Numbered from the stretch's first letter, positions 1 to 8,635 are shown. The stretch is DNA of 64,000 nucleotides from Flavobacterium luteolum (GCF_027111275.1 NZ_CP114286.1:4326501-4390500), one strand, 5' to 3'. The notes: generated by a model from the sequence alone, not told the origin. Made by a program: numbers and translations.

Positions 1-554
1 CAGTGCCGATTGTAAATATGGAAAGTGCTATACGTCATCCGTTGCAGTCATTAGCAGATGCGATTACAATGGAAGAATTTAAACCTAGACACAAAGACAA
101 ACCAAAAGTAGTTCTTTCTTGGGCGCCTCATCCAAAAGCATTACCACAGGCAGTTGCCAATTCATTTGTAGAAATGATGCAGATGCAAAAAGACATGGAT
201 TTTGTAATCACTCATCCAGAAGGTTACGAACTAAGCCCAGAAATTACAAAAGACTGTAAAATTGAATACGATCAAAACAAAGCGTTTGAAAATGCCGATT
301 TTGTTTACGTAAAAAACTGGAGTAACTTCAACGATTACGGAAAAGTAACCAACAGTGATCCAAATTGGACAGTTACAGCTGAGAAAATGGCATTAACCAA
401 CAACGGAAAATTCATGCACTGTCTTCCAGTTCGTCGTAACGTAATTGTAAGTGACGAAGTTCTTGACGGAGAAAATTCAATCGTAATTGAACAAGCGAAT
501 AACAGAACGTATTCAGCACAATTAGTTTTACAAAAGATTCTTAAAAAAATATAA
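1..554 (+). CDS. argF: N-acylornithine carbamoyltransferase, C-terminal part (cut by window edge)
   Basis: The reading frame is open from the left edge, so the 184 codons seen are the C-terminal part of a protein of usually about 315-340 aa. The enzyme transfers a carbamoyl group from carbamoyl phosphate to an ornithine derivative in arginine synthesis. Visible signatures are HPLQSLAD (the carbamoyl-phosphate side HPxQ motif) near the start and HCLPVRRN about 45 residues from the end. HCLPVRR rather than HCLPAxR is the form known in N-acetyl- or N-succinylornithine transcarbamylases, which are the Bacteroidota and Xanthomonas types. The choice between acetyl and succinyl substrate depends on an N-terminal residue outside the window. 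It is followed by argB, argE and argH on the same strand. Identity is sure, substrate form is inferred. Confidence 0.93.
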   Translation, partial: VPIVNMESAIRHPLQSLADAITMEEFKPRHKDKPKVVLSWAPHPKALPQAVANSFVEMMQMQKDMDFVITHPEGYELSPEITKDCKIEYDQNKAFENADFVYVKNWSNFNDYGKVTNSDPNWTVTAEKMALTNNGKFMHCLPVRRNVIVSDEVLDGENSIVIEQANNRTYSAQLVLQKILKKI

Positions 555-560
555 TTTTTT

Positions 561-655
561 GAGGTGCTAAGGTTCTAAGTTTCTAAGATACTAAGGAACT
601 ATGAGCAAAAACCTTAGTCCCTTAGTATCTTAGAACCTTAGCAACTTAGAACCTC
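561..655. repeat. CTTAG-family long inverted repeat between argF and argB
   Basis: Two arms of about 40 nt (561-600 and 616-655) pair with roughly 35 of 40 positions matching. Each arm is a run of degenerate octamers, CTAAGnnn on the left and CTTAGnnn on the right. The right arm ends at the base before the argB ATG at 656. Other members lie at 32433, 45542, 54890, 56011 and 56152. No terminator U-tract follows it. Confidence 0.85.
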
Positions 656-1429
656 ATGAAAGTTACCGTAATAAAAATAGGTGGAAATATCATCGATAAT
701 CCAGCAGAATTAGAACAATTTTTAACCGATTTTTCTAAAATTGAAGGCTATAAAGTTTTAGTTCACGGCGGTGGAAAATCGGCTACAAAAATGGCGCAGA
801 GTATTGGATTAGTTCCGCAGATGATTGACGGACGCCGAATTACAGATGCTCCAATGCTTGATGTTGTGGTCATGATTTACGCCGGACAAATCAATAAACA
901 TATTGTTGCTCAATTGCAGGCAAAAGACAATAACGCAATTGGTTTTTCTGGAGCTGACGGGAATTTAATTCTGTCAACAAAAAGAAATCACCCAACAATA
1001 GATTACGGATTTGTAGGCGATGTAAAACAAGTCAACACCAAATTACTGGCAACGTTGTTAGAAGCTGGAGTTGTCCCTGTTTTTTGTGCGATTACACACG
1101 ATAAAAACGGACAATTGTTAAACACCAATGCCGATACCATTGCAAGTGAATTATCAATTGCATTATCTGAAGTTTTTGATGTAACGCTAACGTATTGTTT
1201 CGAAAAGCAAGGCGTTTTACAAGATTCGGAAGACGATTCATCTGTGATAACTGAAATCAACGAAACATTATACAATAAGCTAAAAGAAGAAAAAGTAATC
1301 CATTCTGGAATGATTCCAAAATTGGATAATTGCTTCAATAGTTTATCAAGAGGCGTGCAGAAAATTAAAATTGGACATCACAGAATGCTCCAGAATTCAG
1401 ATATTCCGCATACAACGATTATATTATAA
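656..1429 (+). CDS. argB: Acetylglutamate kinase (or N-succinylglutamate kinase)
   Basis: This amino-acid kinase family enzyme phosphorylates the gamma-carboxyl of N-acylglutamate, the second step of arginine synthesis. At 257 aa it has the compact size of bacterial ArgB. The N-terminal IKIGGN (residues 6-11) and VHGGGKSATKMA (36-47) are the phosphate-binding glycine loops, and NTNADTIASELS near residue 157 is the C-terminal nucleotide-binding segment. In Bacteroidota with an argF-prime type transcarbamylase the natural substrate can be N-succinylglutamate, which the sequence alone does not settle. It sits 101 nt after argF, and that gap is filled by a long palindrome that touches its start codon. 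The ATG at 656 is the only sensible start. Confidence 0.95.
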   Translation: MKVTVIKIGGNIIDNPAELEQFLTDFSKIEGYKVLVHGGGKSATKMAQSIGLVPQMIDGRRITDAPMLDVVVMIYAGQINKHIVAQLQAKDNNAIGFSGADGNLILSTKRNHPTIDYGFVGDVKQVNTKLLATLLEAGVVPVFCAITHDKNGQLLNTNADTIASELSIALSEVFDVTLTYCFEKQGVLQDSEDDSSVITEINETLYNKLKEEKVIHSGMIPKLDNCFNSLSRGVQKIKIGHHRMLQNSDIPHTTIIL

Positions 1430-1435
1430 AAAATG

Positions 1436-1565
1436 TTGCCACGAATTGACATTAATTTTTGCTGTTAAAAGCGAAAATAATTTTAGATATACATCAAAAA
1501 GTTTATTTTGATTTTAAATCTGTGATAAAAAAATAATGTTTGAAAATCCGTGTAATTAGTGGCAA
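1436..1565. repeat. CCACGAATT-family inverted repeat after argB
   Basis: TTGCCAC at 1436-1442 pairs with GTGGCAA at 1559-1565, and AATTGACATTAATTTTT pairs imperfectly with the inner right flank. It is a decayed member of the element seen more perfectly at 2763-2858 and inside 36328-36497. It begins only seven bases after the argB stop codon. Confidence 0.6.
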
Positions 1566-1614
1566 AAAAATAGAGCGCACGAGGTATTTTAAATAAATTT
1601 GCGCAAGTAAAAAT

Positions 1615-1672
1615 GGTCAAAGGAAAGCTCAAAAACTTTGTTGCTTTGTCCCTTTGAGCCTTTGAACCTTAT
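1615..1672. repeat. CTTTG-family inverted repeat just before argE
   Basis: The right arm (1637-1672) is a clean octamer array of CTTTG followed by three variable bases (TTG, TCC, AGC, AAC). The left arm (1615-1640) carries the partly complementary GGTCAAAGGAAAGCTCAAA. It ends five bases before the argE start at 1677, and its sequence has been read as a spurious N-terminal extension if the upstream ATG at 1638 is used. Confidence 0.65.
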
Positions 1673-1676
1673 TAAA

Positions 1677-2747
1677 ATGAAAAATATAGATACGCTTACC
1701 CAGGAAGCAATTAGTTTATTGAAAAGCCTAATCGAAACCCCTTCATTTTCTAGTGAAGAAGACCAAACGGCTCTTTTAATTGAAAATTGGTTCAATCAGA
1801 ATGAAATTCCTTTTAAAAGAGAAAACAATAATGTGTGGGCTTTCAATAAATATTTCGACGAGAACAAACCCACACTTTTACTAAACTCACATCACGATAC
1901 CGTACGTCCTAATCAGGCGTATACTAATGATCCGTTTAAAGCGATTGAAAAGGATGGTAAATTATTCGGATTAGGAAGTAATGATGCTGGTGGATGCTTA
2001 GTTTCATTATTAGCAACTTTTGTACATTTCTACGAAAATCAAAATCTTTCTCACAATATTGTAATTGTAGCTTCTGCGGAAGAAGAAAGTAGCGGGAAAA
2101 ATGGGTTAAACAGCGTTTTAAAACATTTACCAGAATTAGATTGCGCAATTGTAGGTGAGCCAACTTTAATGCAATTAGCAGTTGCAGAAAAAGGTCTTTT
2201 AGTTTTAGATGTAAAAGTAAAAGGAACCGCAAGCCACGCCGCACATCAAAATGATGATAATGCATTATACAAATCAATTCCAGTAATGGAATGGTTTAAA
2301 AACTATAAATTCGACAAAATATCTGACGTTTTAGGTCCTGTTAAAATGACTGTAACGCAGATTAATGCAGGAAAACAGCATAACGTTGTTCCGTCAGAAT
2401 GCGATTTAGTGGTTGACATTCGTGTAACAGATCGTTATACAAATGCTGAAATTCTAGAAGTTGTAAAAGCAAATGTAAATGCCGAAGTGACGCCAAGATC
2501 AATGCATTTAAATGCTTCTTCTATTCCAGTTGCACACGGTTTGGTTCAAGCAGGAATTGCTTTAGGAAGAACAACGTATGGTTCGCCAACACTTTCAGAT
2601 CAATCGGTTTTAAGCTGTCAATCTTTAAAATTAGGACCTGGAGAAACGTTGCGTTCGCATTCAGCAGACGAATTTATTTTTGTAAATGAAATTGAAGAAG
2701 GAGTCGATTTGTACATTAAAATACTAACCGATTTCTTTAAATTATAA
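1677..2747 (+). CDS. argE: M20-family N-acylornithine deacylase (ArgE-like)
   Basis: This 356-aa M20 metallopeptidase-fold protein should remove the acyl group from N-acyl-ornithine or N-acyl-citrulline. Metal ligands are visible: HHDTV (residues 72-76, first His and Asp), SNDAGG (102-107, bridging Asp), AEEES (134-138, general base and ligand Glu), GEPT (160-163) and SHSADEF near the C-terminus. An in-frame ATG exists at 1638, but those 13 extra residues are encoded by the CTTTG palindrome, so 1677 (MKNIDTLTQEAISLLKSLI) is chosen. Because Bacteroidota carbamoylate the acylated ornithine, the likely substrate is N-acylcitrulline, as for AOTC pathways. That is inference from the neighbouring argF form. 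Confidence 0.9.
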   Translation: MKNIDTLTQEAISLLKSLIETPSFSSEEDQTALLIENWFNQNEIPFKRENNNVWAFNKYFDENKPTLLLNSHHDTVRPNQAYTNDPFKAIEKDGKLFGLGSNDAGGCLVSLLATFVHFYENQNLSHNIVIVASAEEESSGKNGLNSVLKHLPELDCAIVGEPTLMQLAVAEKGLLVLDVKVKGTASHAAHQNDDNALYKSIPVMEWFKNYKFDKISDVLGPVKMTVTQINAGKQHNVVPSECDLVVDIRVTDRYTNAEILEVVKANVNAEVTPRSMHLNASSIPVAHGLVQAGIALGRTTYGSPTLSDQSVLSCQSLKLGPGETLRSHSADEFIFVNEIEEGVDLYIKILTDFFKL

Positions 2748-2762
2748 GAAAAGAAAAACCGC

Positions 2763-2858
2763 CACGAATTCACGAATTAATTTTTTACTATCAAAATCCG
2801 ATATTAATTCGAAAAAATTAATCGCAAAGATTTGAAAAAATTAATTCGTGAATTCGTG
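2763..2858. repeat. Perfect 24-bp inverted repeat, ACGAATT family, between argE and argH
   Basis: The left arm 2763-2786 and right arm 2835-2858 are perfectly complementary over 24 nt. Each arm contains two ACGAATTn octamers in tandem plus an A/T tail. A 48-nt A/T-rich spacer separates the arms. It lies 19 nt before the argH start. Confidence 0.9.
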
Positions 2859-2877
2859 ACGAAAAAAAATAGTACCT

Positions 2878-4158
2878 ATGAAACTTTGGGAAAAAGGAAT
2901 ACCAACAGATAAACAAATTGAACAATTCACAGTAGGAAACGACAGAGAGTTGGATTTGGTTTTAGCAAAATACGATGCTTTAGGTTCAATTGCTCATGCC
3001 AAAATGTTGGGACAGATTAGTTTATTAACTGCTGACGAAACAACATCTTTAGTTGATGCATTAAACGAAATTATCGCTGATATTGTAGTTGGAAATTTCG
3101 AAATCGAAGACAGTTTTGAAGACGTGCATTCTAAAATCGAATATCTTCTAACTGTAAAACTAGGCGATGCCGGAAAGAAAATCCATACCGCGCGTTCTCG
3201 TAACGATCAGGTTTTAGTAGACGTTCATCTGTATTTAAAAGACGAATTAAAAGCGATAAAAGAGCAGGTAAAAACATTGTTTGATTTGTTGATGGAATCG
3301 GCAGAAAAACACCAAAACGTTTTATTGCCAGGATACACGCATTTACAAATCGCCATGCCATCGTCATTCGGAATGTGGTTTTCTGCTTATGCTGAGAGTT
3401 TAATCGACGATATTACAATGTTGAACGCCGCTTCTAAAATTGTAGATCAGAATCCGTTAGGTTCTGCTGCAGGTTATGGAAGTTCGTTTCCAATCAATAG
3501 AACCTTTACAACGAAAGAATTAGGTTTTGAGACTTTAAAATACAATGCTGTTGCCGCACAAATGAGTCGCGGAAAAGCAGAGAAAACTGTTGCTTTTGCG
3601 ATGACAAGCGTAGCAGGAACATTGTCAAAATTTGCAATGGACGTTTGTTTGTATATGAGTCAGAATTTTGACTTTATTGGTCTTCCGGCTCATCTTACAA
3701 CTGGTTCGAGCATTATGCCTCATAAAAAGAATCCAGATGTTTTCGAATTAATCAGAGGAAAATGCAACAAGATTCAGGCGCTTCCATACGAAATTACTTT
3801 AATTACTAATAATCTTCCAAGCGGTTATCACAGAGATTTACAGCTTTTAAAGGAAGGTTTATTTCCAGCGATTCAGAACCTAAAAGCTTGTTTGGATATT
3901 GCAATTTTCTCAATAAAAGATATTACAGTTAAAGATCATATTTTAGAAGATAAAAAGTATGATTATTTGTTTACTGTAGATACTTTAAACGAAATGGTTG
4001 TTGCAGGAATGCCGTTTAGAGATGCTTACAAAGCCGTTGCAGAACAATTGGAAGCTGGAACGTACCAATCTCCAAAACAAACGAAACATACGCACGAAGG
4101 AAGCATCAATAATTTATGCTTGGATGCGATTAAAGATAAAATGAAAGCTGCTTTTTAA
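2878..4158 (+). CDS. argH: Argininosuccinate lyase
   Basis: Argininosuccinate lyase splits argininosuccinate to arginine and fumarate, the last step of the pathway. The 426-aa protein shows the superfamily signature GSSIMPHKKNPD (276-287) with the catalytic serine loop, SRNDQV (107-112), and the conserved TH of GYTHLQ (152-157). The length is slightly short of the usual 455-470 aa, mainly from a shorter C-terminus, as often seen in Bacteroidota. It is the last gene of the arginine block and is followed at 4196 by an intrinsic terminator, so the operon ends here. Confidence 0.96.
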   Translation: MKLWEKGIPTDKQIEQFTVGNDRELDLVLAKYDALGSIAHAKMLGQISLLTADETTSLVDALNEIIADIVVGNFEIEDSFEDVHSKIEYLLTVKLGDAGKKIHTARSRNDQVLVDVHLYLKDELKAIKEQVKTLFDLLMESAEKHQNVLLPGYTHLQIAMPSSFGMWFSAYAESLIDDITMLNAASKIVDQNPLGSAAGYGSSFPINRTFTTKELGFETLKYNAVAAQMSRGKAEKTVAFAMTSVAGTLSKFAMDVCLYMSQNFDFIGLPAHLTTGSSIMPHKKNPDVFELIRGKCNKIQALPYEITLITNNLPSGYHRDLQLLKEGLFPAIQNLKACLDIAIFSIKDITVKDHILEDKKYDYLFTVDTLNEMVVAGMPFRDAYKAVAEQLEAGTYQSPKQTKHTHEGSINNLCLDAIKDKMKAAF

Positions 4159-4195
4159 TTTCTGGTAAGATGTAAAAAGTGAAATGTAAAAAGAA

Positions 4196-4232
4196 AAAAG
4201 GTCATTGATTTGTTTCAATGACCTTTTGTTTT
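4196..4232 (+). terminator. Intrinsic terminator after argH
   Basis: AAAAGGTCATTGA (4196-4208) pairs perfectly with TCAATGACCTTTT (4215-4227) around a 6-nt loop and is followed by T-rich sequence. The same hairpin can also stop the converging pectate lyase transcript. Confidence 0.85.
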
Positions 4233-4241
4233 ATACTAAAA

Positions 4242-5558
4242 TTAGTTTTTTATGAGTTTGAAAGTTTTGCTTCTGTTGTCTATTTGAACTTTGCATACAT
4301 AAATGCCTTTTGCAAGATTTCCGACGTTTAATTCTAATTTTTCATCTGGAGAAACATTTTGGGAATGTGAATATATTTTTGACCCATTAGAAGAAAACAG
4401 ATTCACTTGAGCTAAACCATTATCAGAGCTTGAAAAATCAATATTTAACAGACGATTTATAATTGATGGATAATACTTCAAATCCAGATTATTTACATTG
4501 TCGTTTAGTCCTAAATTATTGCAGCTTGTAGATACGGCACCTTGAGCGGTAACCTGAAGTGTTGCACCAGCACCGCATGAAGCGTTCGAAATATATCCTG
4601 CAACATTACCGATAGGCAAAACGCTATACGTGTATGAAGGTTTTGTTACTGCTGTTCCTGAATTGGTTGGAGCATTCAAACAATCTGTAAAGGCGATTCC
4701 GATTGTACCACCGTCAGTACTAACGTAATTTTTAAAAGCAGTTCCGATTTTAGCAAAATCCGTCCCTTCTACGTAACAAGTTGTATTATTGCTTCCACCG
4801 CCTAAACCAATTGCAAGTGAACCCGATACAGAAGTGTTATAATAGCAATTCAAAATATGAAGTTCAGCATTTCTGGCTCTTGGCATTCTTTCTTTACAGC
4901 CTTCTGCCCAGTAACAGTTTTTAAAAGTAATGCTATAATGTCCGTCAGAAGGAGCGTCGGTTTTAGAAGAACCTACTAAGTCAGAAAAACGGTGATCATC
5001 AGCACCGCCAGATCCTCCAGCTTTTGGTGCTTTTAGATAAATAAATTTACACCATGAAACCGTTACGTTATCAGCAGCGCCTTTGTTGTCAAAATTTCCG
5101 TCCATTCCGTCCTGAAATTCACAATGATCGACCCAGATATTAGTCGCTTCTGAAGTAAGATTATCACGTCCGTCAACATCGTAAGCGCCTGGGCCTTCAA
5201 AAATTAAATTTCTGATGATAATATTATTTGAACCTGGTTTAAGATTTAAAATTCCTGAACCGGCTGCGGTTTGATCCAGATTGACCAAACGGGCACCAGG
5301 AAGTCCGATAATAGTTTTGTCATTTACTTGAAGACTGGTGTAAGTGCAATTTATGGTTCCCGAGACCAAAATTACTTGCGGAGTAGTTAATTTTAATTTT
5401 GCTGTTAAATCAGTCAGATTTGTTACAGTGACAGGAGCTGCGGTTCCTCCGCCAGTTGCAGATGCACCAAACCCTTCAGGAGCGCTCATGTAATAATTTT
5501 GAGCAAACAAAAAGGAGCAAGGCAGAAGCAATGCTAATAAAATAAGTTTTGTTTTCAT
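4242..5558 (-). CDS. Secreted polysaccharide lyase family 1 (pectate lyase) with T9SS sorting domain
   Basis: This 438-aa protein is predicted to cleave polygalacturonate by beta-elimination outside the cell. It has a signal peptide (MKTKLILLALLLPCSFLFAQ), then a right-handed beta-helix PL1 domain with WVDHCEF, a DGNFDNKG calcium-site region and RMPRARNAELHILNCYY, the segment carrying the catalytic arginine. The last 80 residues, from about YYPSIINRLLNI to KGIYVCKVQIDNRSKTFKLIKN, form a type A T9SS C-terminal sorting domain. An upstream in-frame ATG at 5606 lies within the -7 promoter element, so 5558 is chosen. No SusC/D pair is nearby, so it is a solitary CAZyme gene. Confidence 0.9.
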   Translation of the reverse strand: MKTKLILLALLLPCSFLFAQNYYMSAPEGFGASATGGGTAAPVTVTNLTDLTAKLKLTTPQVILVSGTINCTYTSLQVNDKTIIGLPGARLVNLDQTAAGSGILNLKPGSNNIIIRNLIFEGPGAYDVDGRDNLTSEATNIWVDHCEFQDGMDGNFDNKGAADNVTVSWCKFIYLKAPKAGGSGGADDHRFSDLVGSSKTDAPSDGHYSITFKNCYWAEGCKERMPRARNAELHILNCYYNTSVSGSLAIGLGGGSNNTTCYVEGTDFAKIGTAFKNYVSTDGGTIGIAFTDCLNAPTNSGTAVTKPSYTYSVLPIGNVAGYISNASCGAGATLQVTAQGAVSTSCNNLGLNDNVNNLDLKYYPSIINRLLNIDFSSSDNGLAQVNLFSSNGSKIYSHSQNVSPDEKLELNVGNLAKGIYVCKVQIDNRSKTFKLIKN

Positions 5559-5605
5559 TTTAAGCGTGGTTTTTGTGGTTTCTATAGTTAATGTAATCGA
5601 TTGCA

Positions 5606-5635
5606 CAAATGTAAAAGAATTAAAATAATTTCAAA
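5606..5635 (-). promoter_or_regulatory. Bacteroidota-type promoter for the pectate lyase
   Basis: On the minus strand TTTG (5635-5632) is followed after 18 nt by TACATTTG (5613-5606), matching the TTTG-N17 to 23-TAnnTTTG consensus. The predicted transcript start is about 40 nt before the chosen ATG at 5558. Confidence 0.7.
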
Positions 5636-5787
5636 TTAATTTATTAAATATTTATGTTTTAAACTTTTGATATCTAGAATTGTAAATTTTGTTTTAACAG
5701 CAATAATTTGCAAAACAATCTGTGATAATGTTTTAGAAAACAGAAAAAGGTTTAAAAATTAAAAGCAGAATTTTCATGCTAAATACA

Positions 5788-5795
5788 TATATTTG
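5788..5795 (+). promoter_or_regulatory. Candidate -7 element for the DUF2157 pair
   Basis: TATATTTG matches TAnnTTTG exactly and lies 24 nt before the start codon at 5819. No clear TTG lies at the expected upstream distance, so support is partial. Confidence 0.45.
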
Positions 5796-5818
5796 ATATG
5801 CCAGTTTAAAACATATCA

Positions 5819-6820
5819 ATGAAAAAATTCAATGAACAATCTACCTTTAATCTTTTTGAGAAAGGTTTGATTACAGAAAATCAATTCGAAGAAGTTAAGA
5901 CTTATCGAAACCTAAATATATTTTCGTTAAATGCAGAATTAAAGCTATTCCTTTATTTGTCAGTATTGTTATTTACTTCAGGAATTGGAATTCTGATTTA
6001 TGAAAATATTGATACAATTGGACATATCGCCATTCTAGCATTGCTTTTAATCGTTATTGCAGTTTGTTTTTTCTATTGTTTCAAATATTCTAAAGGTTTC
6101 CAGAAAGGCGAAGTTACTTTTGAACATCCGGTTTTAGAATATCTGGTTTTAGCGGGAAACATTCTGACTTGTATCTTTATCGGATATCTGCAATTTCAGT
6201 ACAAACCTTTTGGAGATCACTACGGGTTGGCTACTTTAATCCCAACAATAGTAAGTTTCTTTTGCGCTTATTATTTTGATAATAGAAGTGTTTTAACTAT
6301 TGCTGTTACAGGTTTAGCGGCGTATGTAGGACTTTCGGTTACACCGCAGGATATATTTAATGACAGTAATAATTTGTACGCTAGCCAAAGTTTGAGTTAT
6401 TCTGCAGTAATGTTAGGAGTTTTGTTGGTTTTGTGGACGATTTACAGCCGTAGAATTTCGCTTAAAACGCACTTTAGCTTGATTTTCCTGACTTTCGCAT
6501 TGCATATTGTAAGTATCGCTGCGATTAGTAATTTGACAGGTTATGATACTTTAGCATGGATAATATTTGCTTTGATTTTAGCTGGTTCAACATATTATTT
6601 CTATAAAGCCAGCTACGAATATAAAGCAATGTCTTTATATGTATTTATGATTGTGTATGCTTACATCGGCGGAAATATTGTCTTATTTAGAATTTTTGAA
6701 AACGTCGATTTCTCTGATATTTGGGAATTGCTTATTTTTCTATTGCCAGCATATTTCATTGGCTCAATTGTAATGTTTATTAAATTAATTAAAAACTTCC
6801 ATAAAGTTATTGCAGAATGA
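5819..6820 (+). CDS. DUF2157-like multi-pass membrane protein
   Basis: The 333-aa protein starts with a cytoplasmic segment of about 45 residues (FNLFEKGLITENQFEEVKTY), the short helical lead seen in DUF2157 proteins. About nine hydrophobic segments follow, for example LFLYLSVLLFTSGIGILIY and IAILALLLIVIAVCFFYCF. No catalytic motif is visible. Its stop codon overlaps the start of the next gene by four bases (ATGA), so the two are translationally coupled and probably form a membrane pair. The function of the family is unknown. Confidence 0.7.
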   Translation: MKKFNEQSTFNLFEKGLITENQFEEVKTYRNLNIFSLNAELKLFLYLSVLLFTSGIGILIYENIDTIGHIAILALLLIVIAVCFFYCFKYSKGFQKGEVTFEHPVLEYLVLAGNILTCIFIGYLQFQYKPFGDHYGLATLIPTIVSFFCAYYFDNRSVLTIAVTGLAAYVGLSVTPQDIFNDSNNLYASQSLSYSAVMLGVLLVLWTIYSRRISLKTHFSLIFLTFALHIVSIAAISNLTGYDTLAWIIFALILAGSTYYFYKASYEYKAMSLYVFMIVYAYIGGNIVLFRIFENVDFSDIWELLIFLLPAYFIGSIVMFIKLIKNFHKVIAE

Positions 6821-7980
6821 TAGTATACAACAAACAATTATTGGATAATGAAGCTTTAACAGATGAAGCAGATGCTTTATTTAAAGGTGGTTTTATAAGT
6901 AAAGATCAGAAGAAATTTATAGAAAAGGAATTGCCAGTTTTAAAAAGCCAAAGTAATATTTTAGTTAGAATAGGATTTTTTTTGCTTGGTTGCTTGTTGT
7001 ATCTTTCAGTTTGCGGCGCAATTTCTTTGTTTGGTTTAAGCAGTGAGAATGTCTTTTTTCAAATCTGCTGTTACATTTTTGCTATAGTGGGATTTGTTGG
7101 AATAGAGTTACTTGCGAATCAAAAATTTCATAATCACGGCTTAGATGATGCGTTTGTTTTAGGAGCACTTTTAAATATCGGAATTGCAATTGCAATTACA
7201 ACAGAAGGTTATGAAATGGTTATAGCATTTTTTGTAGCAATAGGAGCATTATTTATCTTTTTGAGATACTTACATGTATTGTCCATGTTTGTTTTTTGCG
7301 TAGCTGTTACGGCTTTTTTGTTTTTTGGAATGTTTGAATTTGGAGAAATAGGAAAAGCAATTCTGCCATTTACAGCAATGATTTTTGCAGGCGTATTTTA
7401 TTTTTTAACAAAAAAAATGATGAATCGTCTAAATGAAAATTATTATTACAATGGACTTTTGCTTGCAAATAGCTTTTGTCTAGTTTTATTTTATCTTTCC
7501 TGTAATTATTTGGTTGTTAGAGAACTTTCGGCAGCACTTTTAGATGTTGAAATAAAACCAGGAACCGATATTCCGTTTGCATTTTTCTTTTATGCGTTTA
7601 CATTTCTTGTTCCGATATTGTATCTAATTCAGGCTTTAAAAACAAAAGATAGAATAATGCTTTGGTTGAGTTTTTTAGCGGTCGCATTTTCAATTTATAC
7701 GATTAGATTTTATCACTCCGTTTTGCCAATCGAAGTTGCGCTTACATTGGGAGGGATAATTTTATTTGCAATAGCTTATTTTTCAATTAAAAAATTAAAA
7801 GAAAAAGAGAGTGGATTAACCTTTAAACCAGATAGAATCAATCATTCAGATAGTTTATTAAATGCAGAAGCTTTAGTTGTAGCTTCAACTTTCGGTATGA
7901 AACCAGGGGTTAAAACAGATTCTCCAATGGAATTTGGAGGAGGAGGTTTCAGTGGAGGAGGTTCTGAGGGAAGTTTTTAA
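6817..7980 (+). CDS. Multi-pass membrane protein (DUF2157/DUF4401-like) with Gly-rich tail
   Basis: This 387-aa protein has the same layout as the preceding gene product: a soluble N-terminal segment of about 45 aa (ALFKGGFISKDQKKFIEKEL), then about ten membrane helices. It ends in a cytoplasmic tail after residue 335 with the run FGGGGFSGGGSEGSF. The similar architecture suggests an old duplication. The glycine/serine tail resembles those of secreted or assembly-linked TPM-domain membrane proteins (GGGxSGGGASG), but no other part supports that link. Family assignment is tentative, the gene call is firm. Confidence 0.7.
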   Translation: MIVYNKQLLDNEALTDEADALFKGGFISKDQKKFIEKELPVLKSQSNILVRIGFFLLGCLLYLSVCGAISLFGLSSENVFFQICCYIFAIVGFVGIELLANQKFHNHGLDDAFVLGALLNIGIAIAITTEGYEMVIAFFVAIGALFIFLRYLHVLSMFVFCVAVTAFLFFGMFEFGEIGKAILPFTAMIFAGVFYFLTKKMMNRLNENYYYNGLLLANSFCLVLFYLSCNYLVVRELSAALLDVEIKPGTDIPFAFFFYAFTFLVPILYLIQALKTKDRIMLWLSFLAVAFSIYTIRFYHSVLPIEVALTLGGIILFAIAYFSIKKLKEKESGLTFKPDRINHSDSLLNAEALVVASTFGMKPGVKTDSPMEFGGGGFSGGGSEGSF

Positions 7981-7984
7981 ATTA

Positions 7985-8133
7985 TTTTTGCCACAGATTA
8001 AAAGGATTAAAAAGATTTTTTTAGCCACTAATTTCACGAATTTCCACTAATTAATTTTTATTTTAATTATTTGTACTCAAAGTGCGTAGATAAAGACTTT
8101 AATCTTTTTAATCCTTTTAATCTGTGGCAAAAA
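7985..8133. repeat. Nested palindrome: perfect 33-bp outer arms, ACGAATT-type inner part
   Basis: Outer arms 7985-8017 and 8101-8133 are perfectly complementary over 33 nt and contain the 9-nt unit ATTAAAAAG or ATTAAAAGG in tandem next to GCCACAG. The interior 8023-8068 carries CACTAATTT and CACGAATTT units of the second family. The same outer and inner order recurs at 36328-36497. It separates the membrane pair from the converging ytxJ gene and may act as a terminator for both. Confidence 0.92.
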
Positions 8134-8137
8134 AAAA

Positions 8138-8527
8138 CTATACCTTACTCTTCAATGCTTCTGCATCAATATCGCTGTGCGAAACATCGTAAACTGCCTT
8201 TCCGTTTTTGATTAAAATCAATTGTGGAGATTCGTGATATACTCCAAATCTGCTAGCAATTTCATTTGAAATGTCTCTATGTGCGACCAAGTCCAAAAAG
8301 TACGCATCAACAACACCCTCAAGATCAAACTCTCTTTCAAATTGTTTTAAGGCCATACGGCTAATGCTACATCTCGTGCTATGTTTGAAAATTACAACTG
8401 GTTTTTCATTTGAAATGGCTTCAATTTCCATTAATTGAAGAATATCTGTTAATTCTGTCCAGTTAACTTTACTTTTTGCTGCTTCTGAGTTCTCTGAACT
8501 TCCGAAGATTGAATTAAAAAAACTCAT
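8138..8527 (-). CDS. ytxJ: YtxJ-family monothiol redox protein (bacillithiol system)
   Basis: This 129-aa protein is a thioredoxin-fold monothiol protein. After about 20 residues of linker it reads NWTELTDILQLMEIEAISNE and then FKHSTRCSISRMAL with the single active cysteine (C53), the YtxJ signature. The C-terminal part (PQLILIKNGKAVYDVSHSDID) is the cis-Pro and last strand of the fold. YtxJ family members are regarded as monothiol bacilliredoxins or glutaredoxin-like proteins acting with bacillithiol. That role is from family knowledge, not shown here. It stands alone on the minus strand. Confidence 0.85.
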   Translation of the reverse strand: MSFFNSIFGSSENSEAAKSKVNWTELTDILQLMEIEAISNEKPVVIFKHSTRCSISRMALKQFEREFDLEGVVDAYFLDLVAHRDISNEIASRFGVYHESPQLILIKNGKAVYDVSHSDIDAEALKSKV

Positions 8528-8635
8528 ATTTGGCTTGGTTTATGACTTTTTGACGTGTTAAAACGATAAAAACTTGATTTTAACTGTCATTTTGTCTGTT
8601 TTTTTACTATGGAATATAATTTGTCTATTAGAATA

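Noticed and set aside
1638-1676. Upstream start of argE
   Set aside because: The extra 13 residues are encoded by the CTTTG palindrome and are not conserved-looking.
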